Source of the DNA: Chthonomonas sp.
GTDB taxonomy: Bacteria > Armatimonadota > Fimbriimonadia > Fimbriimonadales > Fimbriimonadaceae
Assembly: GCA_016788585.1 (NCBI GenBank)
Contig: JAEURP010000009.1
Coordinates: forward strand, 248,001-312,000
Direction of reading: 5' to 3'
Length of the DNA: 64,000 nucleotides
Under the pieces are notes generated by a model, which saw only the letters and a list, made by a program, of their open reading frames with translations, was not told the DNA's origin and did no database searches. Positions 49,974 to 59,133 of the stretch are shown in pieces; within the stretch, counting starts at the first letter, position 1, and each line of letters starts with the position of its first letter. A program made the translations under genes and the position numbers.

Positions 49974-51911
49974 TCACTTCGGCCCGCGAAGAAGGCGAAG
50001 GCCATTGAGGATGACGAGCACTGTCGAGCCCTCATGCCCAAGTACCGCAATTGGCAGTGGTAGCTTGATAACGAACGACAAGGTAGTGAGCGTCACGACA
50101 ACTCCGGCAGCAAAGACCAGGTTAGCGCGTATGATTGCGTTGGTCATCCTTCCAAGCTTGATAAGCGTTGGGATGAGTTGTAGCCGGTCTTGGACCAGCA
50201 CAATATCTGCCGCGCGAAGGGCCGCCTCACTTCCAAGACTGCCCATCGCGATACCCAGGTCGGCGGCTGTTAGGGCCGGAGCATCGTTGATTCCATCGCC
50301 CACCATCATCACATGCTCTCCTTGTTTTCGCCATTCCTCAGCGAACTTAAGCTTGTCTTGGGGCATGAGTGCACTGCGAACGTCGGTAATTCCTACTTGC
50401 TTCGCAACCGCCTGGGCGGTGACATCATTGTCGCCGGTGAGGAGAGCGAGCTTCTTTATCCCAGCCTTCTTTAGATCTTCAATGAGCTGGGGCGATTCGG
50501 ACCTAACTGCGTCTCTGAGGCCAATAGCCGCCCATTGGCCATCGGCTTTCATCAGAACGGCCGTCATTCCGCGGCTTCTAATCTCATTAACGTGGTCTTC
50601 AAAGTCCAAGGGAAGCTCGTCGTTGGCGAAAAACTTTAACTGGCCAATACGTACCAATTTTTCACCGATGACGGCTTCAACTCCGAGTCCGGCGTGAGCT
50701 TGATGGGAGGTTGCCTCAGGAATGTCGATCGACAGCGCTCTAGCCTGATTGACGATTGCTTCAGCAATTGGATGTGTACTGTAGGCTTCAGCCGCAGCGG
50801 CTAACCTCAGAGCTTCCCGAGAGTCTGCGCGCAGATCTTCATTTGGGTGCCAGCACGTAATGCCAGCGCAATCAGGTCCTGCTGTTGAAACTAAGGCTGG
50901 CGATCCGATGCAAATCTCGGCAACTTGGGGGCGCCCGAGGGTTAGTGTGCCAGTTTTGTCCATCGCAACCACCGTAATATGCCCCGCCTTCTCCAAGTAC
51001 TCGCCTCCTCGAATGAGTGCGCCCTTTCGTGCGGCAAATGCCAAAGCGGAGAGGGACGCGGCGGGCGAACTTATGACAAGGGCGCAGGGCGATAGAGCCA
51101 CCAGCAGAATGAGGGAGGCATAGAAGGCGTCCGCGTACGGTTGGCTGAGCGCCATTCGGATGCCCAAAGACAGGGCAAATGCGACGATCACGAAGACCGT
51201 GTAGTACTGGCCAAACCAATTGCTGATTCGTTCGCCAGTTGCCTGATTTTCTTGCGCTTCGCGGACGAGAGTGACGATCTTGTCCAGCGACGAATCGCCA
51301 ACGGCGTGCGTGACTTCCATGAGGAGCATCGAGTCAAGATTCTGTGTCCCGGCCATCACGCTGTCTCCTGCGACTTTCGAAACCGACACGCTTTCTCCCG
51401 TCAGAGCTGACTCGTCGATGCCAGCGCTGGCCGAAACGAGTTTGCCATCAGTGGGAATCGGCTCAAAAGGTAGAACGCGAACCTGATTGCCGACCTTTAG
51501 TTCTTCGATCGGAACAGTTCGGTCGGTCCCAGCCTCGACAAGAATTGCCTGATCTGGTCTTAATTTGACCAAGGCCTCGATGGCGCTCTGGGTCTTTCCC
51601 ATCGCCATTGCCTCCAGAGCGCTACCTAGGCTGAACAGGAATAGCAGAACCGCTGCATCTTCGATGCGACCGACAACCACGGCTCCGACGGCGGCGATCA
51701 ACATCAAGAGATTGACATCGAGACTCTTGCCCTTTAGCGATCGCCACGCCGCTCCGAGGGCGAAGTAAGCGCCGCAGGCCACACTTGGAATAGCCCATTG
51801 TTCGGGCTGGCCCACGAACCAACCAGGAATCATGCTGAGGAGGGTGAGCAGCAGGAAGAACCCACACATGGTGGTCAGGATAAGCTGAAGTCGTTCCGCG
51901 GTGAGCCGCAC
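49974..51911 (-). CDS. P1B-4-type heavy-metal-transporting ATPase (CtpD/CoaT-like)
   Basis: 645 residues, with no N-terminal metal-binding domain. Membrane motif SPCALV (274-279) replaces the CPC of copper and zinc pumps, and the last membrane segment carries HEGST (626-630): both are P1B-4 hallmarks for Co, Fe or Zn efflux. TGES actuator motif, phosphorylated Asp318 in DKTGTLT and GDGINDAPAL hinge are present. Starts at 51911, 25 nt from purE, in the same unit. Confidence 0.9.
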   Translation of the reverse strand: MRLTAERLQLILTTMCGFFLLLTLLSMIPGWFVGQPEQWAIPSVACGAYFALGAAWRSLKGKSLDVNLLMLIAAVGAVVVGRIEDAAVLLFLFSLGSALEAMAMGKTQSAIEALVKLRPDQAILVEAGTDRTVPIEELKVGNQVRVLPFEPIPTDGKLVSASAGIDESALTGESVSVSKVAGDSVMAGTQNLDSMLLMEVTHAVGDSSLDKIVTLVREAQENQATGERISNWFGQYYTVFVIVAFALSLGIRMALSQPYADAFYASLILLVALSPCALVISSPAASLSALAFAARKGALIRGGEYLEKAGHITVVAMDKTGTLTLGRPQVAEICIGSPALVSTAGPDCAGITCWHPNEDLRADSREALRLAAAAEAYSTHPIAEAIVNQARALSIDIPEATSHQAHAGLGVEAVIGEKLVRIGQLKFFANDELPLDFEDHVNEIRSRGMTAVLMKADGQWAAIGLRDAVRSESPQLIEDLKKAGIKKLALLTGDNDVTAQAVAKQVGITDVRSALMPQDKLKFAEEWRKQGEHVMMVGDGINDAPALTAADLGIAMGSLGSEAALRAADIVLVQDRLQLIPTLIKLGRMTNAIIRANLVFAAGVVVTLTTLSFVIKLPLPIAVLGHEGSTVLVILNGLRLLRGPK

Positions 51912-51936
51912 AAGTTGAATTTTAGCCGTCTGACCG

Positions 51937-52419
51937 CTAGGACTGGATTCGTGCGTTCATTTCGCCTACTTTCGTCACAAGATCTTTGCGGTATGTCCGA
52001 AGCTTATTGGTGAGGGTCGCATCACTCGTTGCCAAAATTTGGATGGCGAGGAGACCCGCGTTGAGCGAATTTCCAATGGCAACTGTCGCCACCGGGATTC
52101 CGCCGGGCATTTGAAGAACGCTGAGAAGAGAATCCTTGCCTTCAAGTGCACGCGTATTCACGGGCACGCCAATGACAGGCAAAATCGTGTAGCTTGCGGT
52201 CATTCCCGGCAAGTGAGCGGCTCCGCCAGCGCCGGCAATGATGACCTTTAGTCCTCTGGATTCAGCGGTTTCGGCATACTCAGCCATTCGGTGGGGGGTT
52301 CGGTGTGCGCTCACGACCTCGACTTCATGGGGCACACCAAATTCGTTTAGCACGTCTATCGCCGCTTGCATCGTTGGCAAGTCGCTTTCACTGCCCATGA
52401 TAATGCCGACCAAAGCCAT
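51937..52419 (-). CDS. purE: N5-carboxyaminoimidazole ribonucleotide mutase
   Basis: 160 residues. [10 protein letters not shown] (8-17) and SAHRTPHRM (38-46) are the class I PurE signatures; [13 protein letters not shown] and [10 protein letters not shown] also fit. Converts N5-CAIR to CAIR in purine synthesis. Overlaps the upstream membrane-protein gene by one base. purC is 19 kb away; purK is not seen. Confidence 0.96.
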   Translation of the reverse strand: MALVGIIMGSESDLPTMQAAIDVLNEFGVPHEVEVVSAHRTPHRMAEYAETAESRGLKVIIAGAGGAAHLPGMTASYTILPVIGVPVNTRALEGKDSLLSVLQMPGGIPVATVAIGNSLNAGLLAIQILATSDATLTNKLRTYRKDLVTKVGEMNARIQS

Positions 52420-53480
52420 TAGATCTTTACTTTGAACAAGAGATACTCGATCAGCTTCATAAGGTAGGCCAAGATCATCACCATGATGAGAACCACAAGC
52501 AACTCTCGGAATGCGGCAAGATGCATGGGATCGGTAACCGACTTCTTCCCGCCTAAGGTTGCCTGACCAAGGAACCGGTCTGAAGTCATCAGAACGGACT
52601 GAAGGAGATTCTTCATCGGCTCACGCGCGACCAGCCAAATGCCGACCATCGCCGCAAGTGTCGCTGGCAGAGCGAGCTTGTATTTCTGACGCTGGTGCTC
52701 GTTATAGATGACGCACTGTCGGCAACGCTCCACCTTGATTTGCATCGGCAGTTTGTCGTTGTACGGAATGTACTTTGCTGCCGTAAGAGCGTCCTTCGGA
52801 ATTGTGAAGTTCCCGCTCATTGCATTAGCGATCACCTTTTCTTCGCACATGCACCCAACACGCTCCTTCCAACAGGTTCGCTTGGCATGGAAAATTGGGC
52901 ACTTGTCTCGAACAAACTTGCGGCAATATGGGAGCTGCCAGCACTTGCCAAGAAAGATATTCTGGCGGTCTGGTTCTTCCTTAACACCCTTTCCATACTT
53001 GAGTGTGTCGGCCTTTGAACCATGGGTTAGTCGGGTGCGAATCCGCCCAGTGACATCTACGACAGTCACCAAAATGGCAACAATCCCCATCATGCCGCCA
53101 ATTTGCTGAACCCCCGCCATCGAGCTCGAAGCAACAGCGGCGACCGAGTCTCCAACCATCATCGGCAGATACATCGGAGAGAAATACAGCCCTCCTGAGA
53201 CTAAGATTAGAATCACGCTCAGGATGTCTTCGCCCCACCAAACAATGGAGAGTCCAACTGCCAGTAGAACTGCGGCGACACCGCCCCAGAGTGAAAACGC
53301 GCCGATGAGTTGCTGCGCCTGAGCAACATTGGGTGGATTCTCGCGCGCAAAACTAAAGAAGTAATACAGCAAGAAACCGGTGCCAACCAACGTGCCGAGA
53401 CCGCCGATTCCGAGCATCAGACGAGCGACCTGTTCTTGTAGGCCGGATACGAGGTCTTCGACGTCCGTGTTTCTTTGCAT
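52419..53480 (-). CDS. Membrane protein with an eight-cysteine cytoplasmic insert
   Basis: 353 residues. About four N-terminal membrane segments (22-45, 57-80, 84-105, 122-142), a soluble region 145-265 and two C-terminal segments (268-286, 326-348). The soluble region holds Cys 180, 186, 194, 203, 210, 212, 253 and 256, in [24 protein letters not shown] and CRQC. The CW...CP...CW...C arrangement resembles two-CW-type Cys domains seen in signalling proteins. A metal or Fe-S cluster is plausible. Function unknown. Between purE and efp (4-nt gap to efp). Confidence 0.75.
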   Translation of the reverse strand: MQRNTDVEDLVSGLQEQVARLMLGIGGLGTLVGTGFLLYYFFSFARENPPNVAQAQQLIGAFSLWGGVAAVLLAVGLSIVWWGEDILSVILILVSGGLYFSPMYLPMMVGDSVAAVASSSMAGVQQIGGMMGIVAILVTVVDVTGRIRTRLTHGSKADTLKYGKGVKEEPDRQNIFLGKCWQLPYCRKFVRDKCPIFHAKRTCWKERVGCMCEEKVIANAMSGNFTIPKDALTAAKYIPYNDKLPMQIKVERCRQCVIYNEHQRQKYKLALPATLAAMVGIWLVAREPMKNLLQSVLMTSDRFLGQATLGGKKSVTDPMHLAAFRELLVVLIMVMILAYLMKLIEYLLFKVKI

Positions 53481-53483
53481 AGG

Positions 53484-54056
53484 CTACTTCTTGTTGACGC
53501 GCTCGATATATGCCCCGGTGCGAGTATCCAGTTTGATCGTATCCCCTTCGTTAATGTGGTACGGCACTTGAACCTTCGCGCCAGTTTCGACCGTAGCTCC
53601 CTTGCTCGAGCCGCTCGCCGTATCGCCGCGAATACCTGGTTCAGCCTCGACGATTTGAAGCTCCACAAAGTTCGGAAGTTCGAACGTTAGGAACCGATCG
53701 TTAACCGAAAGACCAAGAATCTTGGACTCTTCCTTCAGGAACTGGCTCCCATCACCCAAGACATCCATCGGAACATGGACTTGATCGTAGCTCTCAAGGT
53801 CCATCAGAACCGCTTCATTGTCCGACTGATTCACATAGAGGAACGAAAGCTCTCTCTTGTCCAGGAATACGTCCTCTACCTTTTCGCCAGAACGGAAGGT
53901 CTTTTCAATCGTTGATCCGTTCTTAACGCGCTTTAGCTTCGTTCGCACAAACGCGCCGCCTTTTCCTGGCTTAACGTGTTGAAACTCCAGGATGATGTAG
54001 ATCTCGCCTTCCATCTTGAAAGCTAGGCCGTTTCTAAAGTCACTTGTGTCTGCCAC
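53484..54056 (-). CDS. efp: Translation elongation factor P
   Basis: 190 residues. Domain I loop is PGKGGA with Lys32 at the tip, where many EF-Ps carry a modification (beta-lysine, rhamnose or other); no earP or epmA gene is seen here. The domain II core (FLKEESKILGLSVND) and C-terminal EGDTIKLDTRTGAYIERV are canonical. Rescues ribosomes on polyproline stretches. Starts GTG at 54056, 6 nt from a TACAAT box, probably leaderless, with a gap of 16 nt from the caspase-like gene. Confidence 0.97.
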   Translation of the reverse strand: MADTSDFRNGLAFKMEGEIYIILEFQHVKPGKGGAFVRTKLKRVKNGSTIEKTFRSGEKVEDVFLDKRELSFLYVNQSDNEAVLMDLESYDQVHVPMDVLGDGSQFLKEESKILGLSVNDRFLTFELPNFVELQIVEAEPGIRGDTASGSSKGATVETGAKVQVPYHINEGDTIKLDTRTGAYIERVNKK

Positions 54057-54062
54057 GGCGAG

Positions 54063-54068
54063 ATTGTA
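54063..54068 (-). promoter_or_regulatory. -10 box 6 nt before efp
   Basis: TACAAT on the minus strand, then CTCGCC and the GTG of efp. Fits leaderless initiation. No -35 seen. Confidence 0.5.
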
Positions 54069-54072
54069 CTTG

Positions 54073-57000
54073 CTATGGCTTTGCCGGGGTGCTTTTGGCC
54101 AGCTCTAACGCCTGAATCTCCTTTTCAACAACTTCACGAATCCCCTTGGCAATCGCCTGTGGCTTGCCAACCGCACCTAAAACTTCTACTGTCTTCAACG
54201 TCGTGCGCTTCTGAGTCGCGTCGAACTTTTGGATAAAGACCTTGACCGTCACTTGGCGATTCTCGACCGTATACGTTCCGGCGATTCGGTACACGTTGGG
54301 GTGCTTTGCGACATCTGCCCATGCTTTGACTGCAGATGACTCGGCCATTACGGCACGAATTGCTTCCTCAAGGTTCTCTGGGTCTTCTTGGTCTTGCTCG
54401 AACGGCCCCAAAATGACGACGGGTACCGGAGGCTTAAGCCCAACCGCCCCTCGATCTTTCTCGTTGAGCACTCCAATATCAAAAGAGCTTCCATTTGCAG
54501 CTCGCTTAAACTGGGGTCGCTGTATTCCGGGAAGACCGACCTCGTTTTTGAGCGATTCCACGCGGTTTGCCGCATAGTTGAGCCATCGCTCGACATCCAC
54601 AAACAGTTCTCCTGATTGGCCAGGCCGCAATCCATCGGAATTAGCTTTGTCGATTGCTTCTAAGAGCGCGTACGTGAGCATCCCATGATCTACGTTTGGG
54701 CTTTCGTAGCTTAACTGGTCTGCAGCTGCACCCGCGAGCATCCAAGTTCCGGTGGCTTGCCGAATCGAGTCCCAAGCGCGTTGATAGTCTCCGCTCACGC
54801 TTCGTTCTAGGCCAACCACGTTTGAGGCGGCGGCTCCGGAGTGGCACGTATCCAAGATAACGATCTGTTTGTTCGCTGCAACCGCTTTGAGCCGGGTTTG
54901 CAGATCCTCGCCAGAAATACTGACCTGCCCAATATTGGCTTCGCTCAAGGAATTGGGGTCAGCTTCAGAAGTCAGGAAGAAATAGCCTGACTTACTGCCC
55001 AGCTTGTCCATCCCATGCCCGGCAAAGAAAACCATGACGATGTCGCTACTCGTCGCCTTTTTGCTGACCTCATCGAACCAACGGAGAATGTTGTTGCGGG
55101 TTGGCCTCGCTTGCCCCTCCTTTTCAGTTGTTGTCAGCTCCGTGATCTCGACCCGGTTAGCTAAGAAACCTCCGGCCACTCGTCGGATTGCCTTGGCCAA
55201 GTCGGTGGCATCGTTGGGCGGAGCTGCAAGGTCACGGGTGGTGCCAACGTAATCGCCGGCACCGACGCAGAGGGCATAGAGCTTTACATCAGGCGCCTGT
55301 AGGCCCTTAGGAATCCCCAAGTCAAGGGTCACCGGAAGAGAGGTCAATGTTCCGTCTGCATTTGATGCTCGCACCGATATAAGATTGCCCTTGCCTGGCT
55401 CTAAGCGGTTCTCTGGTAGCAAGAAGGGTTTGAGATCGTCCGCGTCGACACGAAAGTAGCCAGTTCCAATCTTTCGGAGTACTTCTTTGCCATTGAGGCT
55501 GACGATGACAGTGCCGATGCCGCCATTGTCTCGTTCTTCCAACTCGATATCGACCGCGCCGCGCTGGTTCGCCGACAGTTTAATCGTCGGATAGAGATGG
55601 AGAGATTTCAGGTCGGGCACGTCGCGCTTCGGCTCCTTATGGGTGCCAAGGAGCTTTTCCAGCAACCCGGGATCCCAAAAGTAGCCTTTGAATTGGCTCA
55701 CTTCAAGTGGCTCTAGTCCGCCTTCCCATTCATAAACATAGAGGGCCCCGCGAACTTCGTCGGGATCGTTCGCGTCGTAGCGGCCTTCGGTGTCCATAAC
55801 TAGCCAAGTGCCATCCCTCATTTGCACCATGCTTCCCAGTCGCTTAAAGGTCGTCGCATCCCAGATCACGATGCCATCAATGAGGTCAGCCGTTAATATC
55901 CGCTTCTCATCGGGCGAGAAGATTGCACACAGAGCTGTATCGTTGAGCTCGAAACGGTGAATGACTTTCTTGGTTGTCGTTTCAGTGATGTAGACCTTGT
56001 TGCCTTGCCATGATAGGAACTTATCCGCATTAGCAGAGAACCTCTGGTCGACATCTTCAACGATCGAGCTCGTAAAATTGTGCTGGAAGGACTGGCTGTC
56101 TTCGATCTTGATCGCGGCAACCTGGCTTCCTCGCCATATCATGAAGTGGGAGCCATCGCGACTAAATCTGATTTGTATCGGATATTGAGCGAAGGAGATA
56201 GCTTCGACCCCGTGGGGTGCCGTTGAAATTAGGCTTCCCGTCTGGGCATCCCACCAGGCTGCCTTTTCTCTTCCGGCTCCGGCGATGATGCGACCGTCGG
56301 GAGAAAACTTCAGTGCTCCGATCCCCAGGGATTCCGCTCCCTGTAGAGTGCACTTGATCTCACGGGAGTCGATATCCCAGACCGAAAAGGTCTTGGATTG
56401 CGAATATGGTCCGTGGACCGCAAAGCGCGCGTCTGGGCTAATCGCGCCAGTGAAACCTGGCTGCGCCTCCGGAAACTGGACATTCAGGACCTCCTTTTGT
56501 TGGCTAAAGTCGTAGCCAATAACAGTGCCATCGGCAAGGACCATCATGGCGAAGTCCGAGTTGGGGACAAACTCGCCTATCTGACCTTGGTCCGACTTCG
56601 TTTCAAAAAGCGACTTATTGCTCCACAAGTCAAATCCGATGAACTTGATCGGAGTCTGAAAGATATTGCCACCCTGATCAGCCAAGTTGTATCGCCCTGA
56701 GTCCGAAAACAGTTCGTAGGCGTAAGCATAAAGCGAGTCGTCCTGCCGTCGTTGCGGCAGTACGATGATTTTGCTTTCAGCCAAGTTGTCGATAAACAGT
56801 GATCCGGTCGAATTCCTGCCGATTGCCAGGAGCCGGTTGCTTCCCAAAAACCGGATGCGAGCCAGCGATGTGGTGGCACCGAGCGTCCCGCTCTTGACTC
56901 CGCCTGTTCGCAAGTCGTATTTGCGGAGTTCGCCGTTCATAAACCCGACCCAGCACTCGTCTTGGTTAGCGCCGAAGGCGGCGGCCGTAGGCATGTCGTC

Positions 57001-58026
57001 GCTCTTTAGATTCAGCGGTGTTTGTGCTCCACTGACAAGGTCCCACATCAAGACTCTCTCGTCGTCACCGTGGGTGCCGAGACGAGTTTTGGAACGGTTG
57101 AGTCGGAATTCGTCTACAGGTGCCGTATGGCCCTTGAGCCTTCTTTGCTCTTTGCCGGTAGTTGGATCCACCAAAACCATATCTCCGCCCCTCTCGCAGT
57201 AGAGAATCGAACTGTCGTTGGGCATAACGAACATGGCTCCTACGTAGGCTCGAAGCGCCTCGGTCCGATCGCCAATGGCATTAGGAAGCGTGAACTTCTC
57301 CTTGCCAGTAGTGGCGTCAAAAACGGTTGCCCCGTCGACCCAATTTGAAGCGACAACCAGTGTCCCTGACTCATTAATGTCGAGACTTCGAACTAGCGCC
57401 ATCTTTGGCGATGCGAGTTTGACTTTGTTGTCAGTCTCGGGTGTCCATACGACGGCGGTGTCACCGGAACCCATGACGAGTTTTTTCCCGTCGCCCGACC
57501 AATCTACCCAGCCGACATAGGTTTGCTCGGACTTCATCGCGTGTAGTCGCTTGCCAGTCGCCGCGTCAACGACATAGAGATCGCCATCGCTGCTACAGAC
57601 GGCGAATCGTCTTCCGTCTGGTGAAAACTGTGCATCGACAAAGAATTCTCCATCCCCGGCTGGAAACCTCGAAATCTGTCTCGCTCGTGTGGCGTCCCAA
57701 ATTCGGGTTTCTTCCATTCCCATGGTTAGCGCCTGCTTTCCATCGCGACTTAGCCTTACGGCAAGCACTCGGTCTTGCGCTCCTCCAAGGACGGCCAGAA
57801 GGCGAAGGGTCTTTCCGTCCCAAAGCTGGGGGGCGAATTGGCGCGAGTGCGTAAGGAGACGCGAGCCATCGGCAGACTCCTCAATATCCACCATGATGAA
57901 ACTGTTGGTCTGAGGAACCAAGCGTAGGCGTGGCTGATCCTGCTCCAGAGGCAAAGCGGCCTGCGTGCGAACACACAGGCCGACCATGAGGAGCGCTACT
58001 GAATACAGCCAAGCGCAGCGAATCAC
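54073..58026 (-). CDS. Exported WD40-repeat/caspase fusion protein
   Basis: 1317 residues. Signal peptide (1-23), then WD40-type repeats to about 735 (DGKQALTMGMEETRIWDATR; FSPDGRRFAVCSSDGDLYVVD; RLGTHGDDERVLMWDL), probably two propellers. A linker (GTWLVMDTEGRYD) and an Ig-like domain (about 820-905) lead to a caspase domain (913-1140) with catalytic His1004 in FFAGHGM and Cys1061 in DTCHSG. The last 110 residues form an extra domain of unknown type. Expected to be an active, periplasmic or surface C14 peptidase with a propeller for binding partners. Lies 10 nt after the second caspase gene. Confidence 0.87.
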   Translation of the reverse strand: MIRCAWLYSVALLMVGLCVRTQAALPLEQDQPRLRLVPQTNSFIMVDIEESADGSRLLTHSRQFAPQLWDGKTLRLLAVLGGAQDRVLAVRLSRDGKQALTMGMEETRIWDATRARQISRFPAGDGEFFVDAQFSPDGRRFAVCSSDGDLYVVDAATGKRLHAMKSEQTYVGWVDWSGDGKKLVMGSGDTAVVWTPETDNKVKLASPKMALVRSLDINESGTLVVASNWVDGATVFDATTGKEKFTLPNAIGDRTEALRAYVGAMFVMPNDSSILYCERGGDMVLVDPTTGKEQRRLKGHTAPVDEFRLNRSKTRLGTHGDDERVLMWDLVSGAQTPLNLKSDDMPTAAAFGANQDECWVGFMNGELRKYDLRTGGVKSGTLGATTSLARIRFLGSNRLLAIGRNSTGSLFIDNLAESKIIVLPQRRQDDSLYAYAYELFSDSGRYNLADQGGNIFQTPIKFIGFDLWSNKSLFETKSDQGQIGEFVPNSDFAMMVLADGTVIGYDFSQQKEVLNVQFPEAQPGFTGAISPDARFAVHGPYSQSKTFSVWDIDSREIKCTLQGAESLGIGALKFSPDGRIIAGAGREKAAWWDAQTGSLISTAPHGVEAISFAQYPIQIRFSRDGSHFMIWRGSQVAAIKIEDSQSFQHNFTSSIVEDVDQRFSANADKFLSWQGNKVYITETTTKKVIHRFELNDTALCAIFSPDEKRILTADLIDGIVIWDATTFKRLGSMVQMRDGTWLVMDTEGRYDANDPDEVRGALYVYEWEGGLEPLEVSQFKGYFWDPGLLEKLLGTHKEPKRDVPDLKSLHLYPTIKLSANQRGAVDIELEERDNGGIGTVIVSLNGKEVLRKIGTGYFRVDADDLKPFLLPENRLEPGKGNLISVRASNADGTLTSLPVTLDLGIPKGLQAPDVKLYALCVGAGDYVGTTRDLAAPPNDATDLAKAIRRVAGGFLANRVEITELTTTEKEGQARPTRNNILRWFDEVSKKATSSDIVMVFFAGHGMDKLGSKSGYFFLTSEADPNSLSEANIGQVSISGEDLQTRLKAVAANKQIVILDTCHSGAAASNVVGLERSVSGDYQRAWDSIRQATGTWMLAGAAADQLSYESPNVDHGMLTYALLEAIDKANSDGLRPGQSGELFVDVERWLNYAANRVESLKNEVGLPGIQRPQFKRAANGSSFDIGVLNEKDRGAVGLKPPVPVVILGPFEQDQEDPENLEEAIRAVMAESSAVKAWADVAKHPNVYRIAGTYTVENRQVTVKVFIQKFDATQKRTTLKTVEVLGAVGKPQAIAKGIREVVEKEIQALELAKSTPAKP

Positions 58027-58035
58027 GTTTACTCC

Positions 58036-58986
58036 TTAATTACTCAAGAAAACCGGCTGGTTGGCGCGGGTCGAGTTGCTGAATTCGGTGTTCGGGCCCT
58101 GCTTGAACCCCTTTTCCGTGGCAAACTCATTAATGGCATCGACCAGGTCCTTCGCTGGCGACTTTGGTTCTGCCTCAAGCACGGCAGTTAAAAGAAGTGT
58201 AAACAAACCATGGGCTGGGCTATCAGCGCCGGCAGCGCCTAAGTCGACCGATGGTTCGGTTTCCTTACTCGCATAGATCCAGGCCGCGGTACCGGTGGGA
58301 TTGAAGGTCGCCCGAGTTTTAATGGAATCGATCGAGGGGCGCCAGTTATTCATCATCGCCCGGCTCATGGATTTGTAATTTGCGCCGGTCTGCTTCTTGC
58401 CCAAGAATTTTTCGCGAGCTGAGCGACCATTAACCATGAATTCGCGGGACATGCCTCCGCTAAAGCAACTGTCAAAAACGAAGGTTACGTTTACGCCATT
58501 TGCGGTCAGAATGCCCTTCACTTCGTCGAACAAGTCATCGATAACCAGCGTGCCGTCGGCGAGTACGAGAGTTTCGTCGATCTTATCGCCGGGTGTTGGC
58601 TCCTTGGCCTTATCATCTTCGAGCTGTGCGCCATGACCACTATAATAGAAGACCACGTTGTCACCAGCTTTCGCGGTGGTCGCGAGCCACTTGATGTTCT
58701 CTAGAAAGTTCTTGCCCGTGGCGTCCTTATCGAAGGATTTCCGGATGTTGCTCGAGTTATAGCCGTACTTGAGATTTAGCAGGCTCATGATCGAATTGCA
58801 GTCATTGATTGGGCCAGCTAAGTCGTTGTCGACGACATTTCCCTTTTCGTCCTTCAGCGGATTGCCCTGGGCATCCAGAGGCGTAGGATAGTCTTTGATG
58901 CCGACCAGATAGGCATAAGATTCTGCGTTGGCGGCCAACGGTGCCGCGGCAACTGCGATAGCGATAAGCGTCTGAAGTACCTTCAT
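58036..58986 (-). CDS. Exported caspase-family (metacaspase-like) peptidase
   Basis: 316 residues with a signal peptide (1-21: MKVLQTLIAIAVAAAPLAANA). The C14 core is complete: SGHGA with His118 and DSCFSGG with Cys174, where DxCxSG is the metacaspase/orthocaspase signature. These cut after Arg or Lys and often depend on calcium; the acidic D172 fits. Typical TGG-AGHG ribosome-binding site GGAG is present (GTGGAGAAATAAAATG). First gene of a unit with the WD40-caspase. Probably secreted and possibly self-processed. Confidence 0.9.
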   Translation of the reverse strand: MKVLQTLIAIAVAAAPLAANAESYAYLVGIKDYPTPLDAQGNPLKDEKGNVVDNDLAGPINDCNSIMSLLNLKYGYNSSNIRKSFDKDATGKNFLENIKWLATTAKAGDNVVFYYSGHGAQLEDDKAKEPTPGDKIDETLVLADGTLVIDDLFDEVKGILTANGVNVTFVFDSCFSGGMSREFMVNGRSAREKFLGKKQTGANYKSMSRAMMNNWRPSIDSIKTRATFNPTGTAAWIYASKETEPSVDLGAAGADSPAHGLFTLLLTAVLEAEPKSPAKDLVDAINEFATEKGFKQGPNTEFSNSTRANQPVFLSN

Positions 58987-59118
58987 TTTATTTCTCCACA
59001 GAGTGCATCATCTGCACGTTCGAAGGTTCTAAACGGATGTAAGCCAAGGGCGTTACATTCCCACCTTCGTTGTTTGTCGAACTTCCCCTTATTATAGGTT
59101 CAAGACGGGTCCCAATGG

Positions 59119-59124
59119 TATCAT
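59119..59124 (+). promoter_or_regulatory. -10 box 9 nt before lipA
   Basis: Extended -10 TGG-TATCAT with the ATG of lipA 9 nt downstream, so the leader is at most a few bases. Confidence 0.45.
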
Positions 59125-59133
59125 GAGTCTAAG

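Noticed and set aside
4182-59133. tRNA, rRNA or CRISPR arrays in the intergenic spaces
   Set aside because: Gaps are short; I found no cloverleaf-like sequence, no rRNA signature and no regularly spaced direct repeats.
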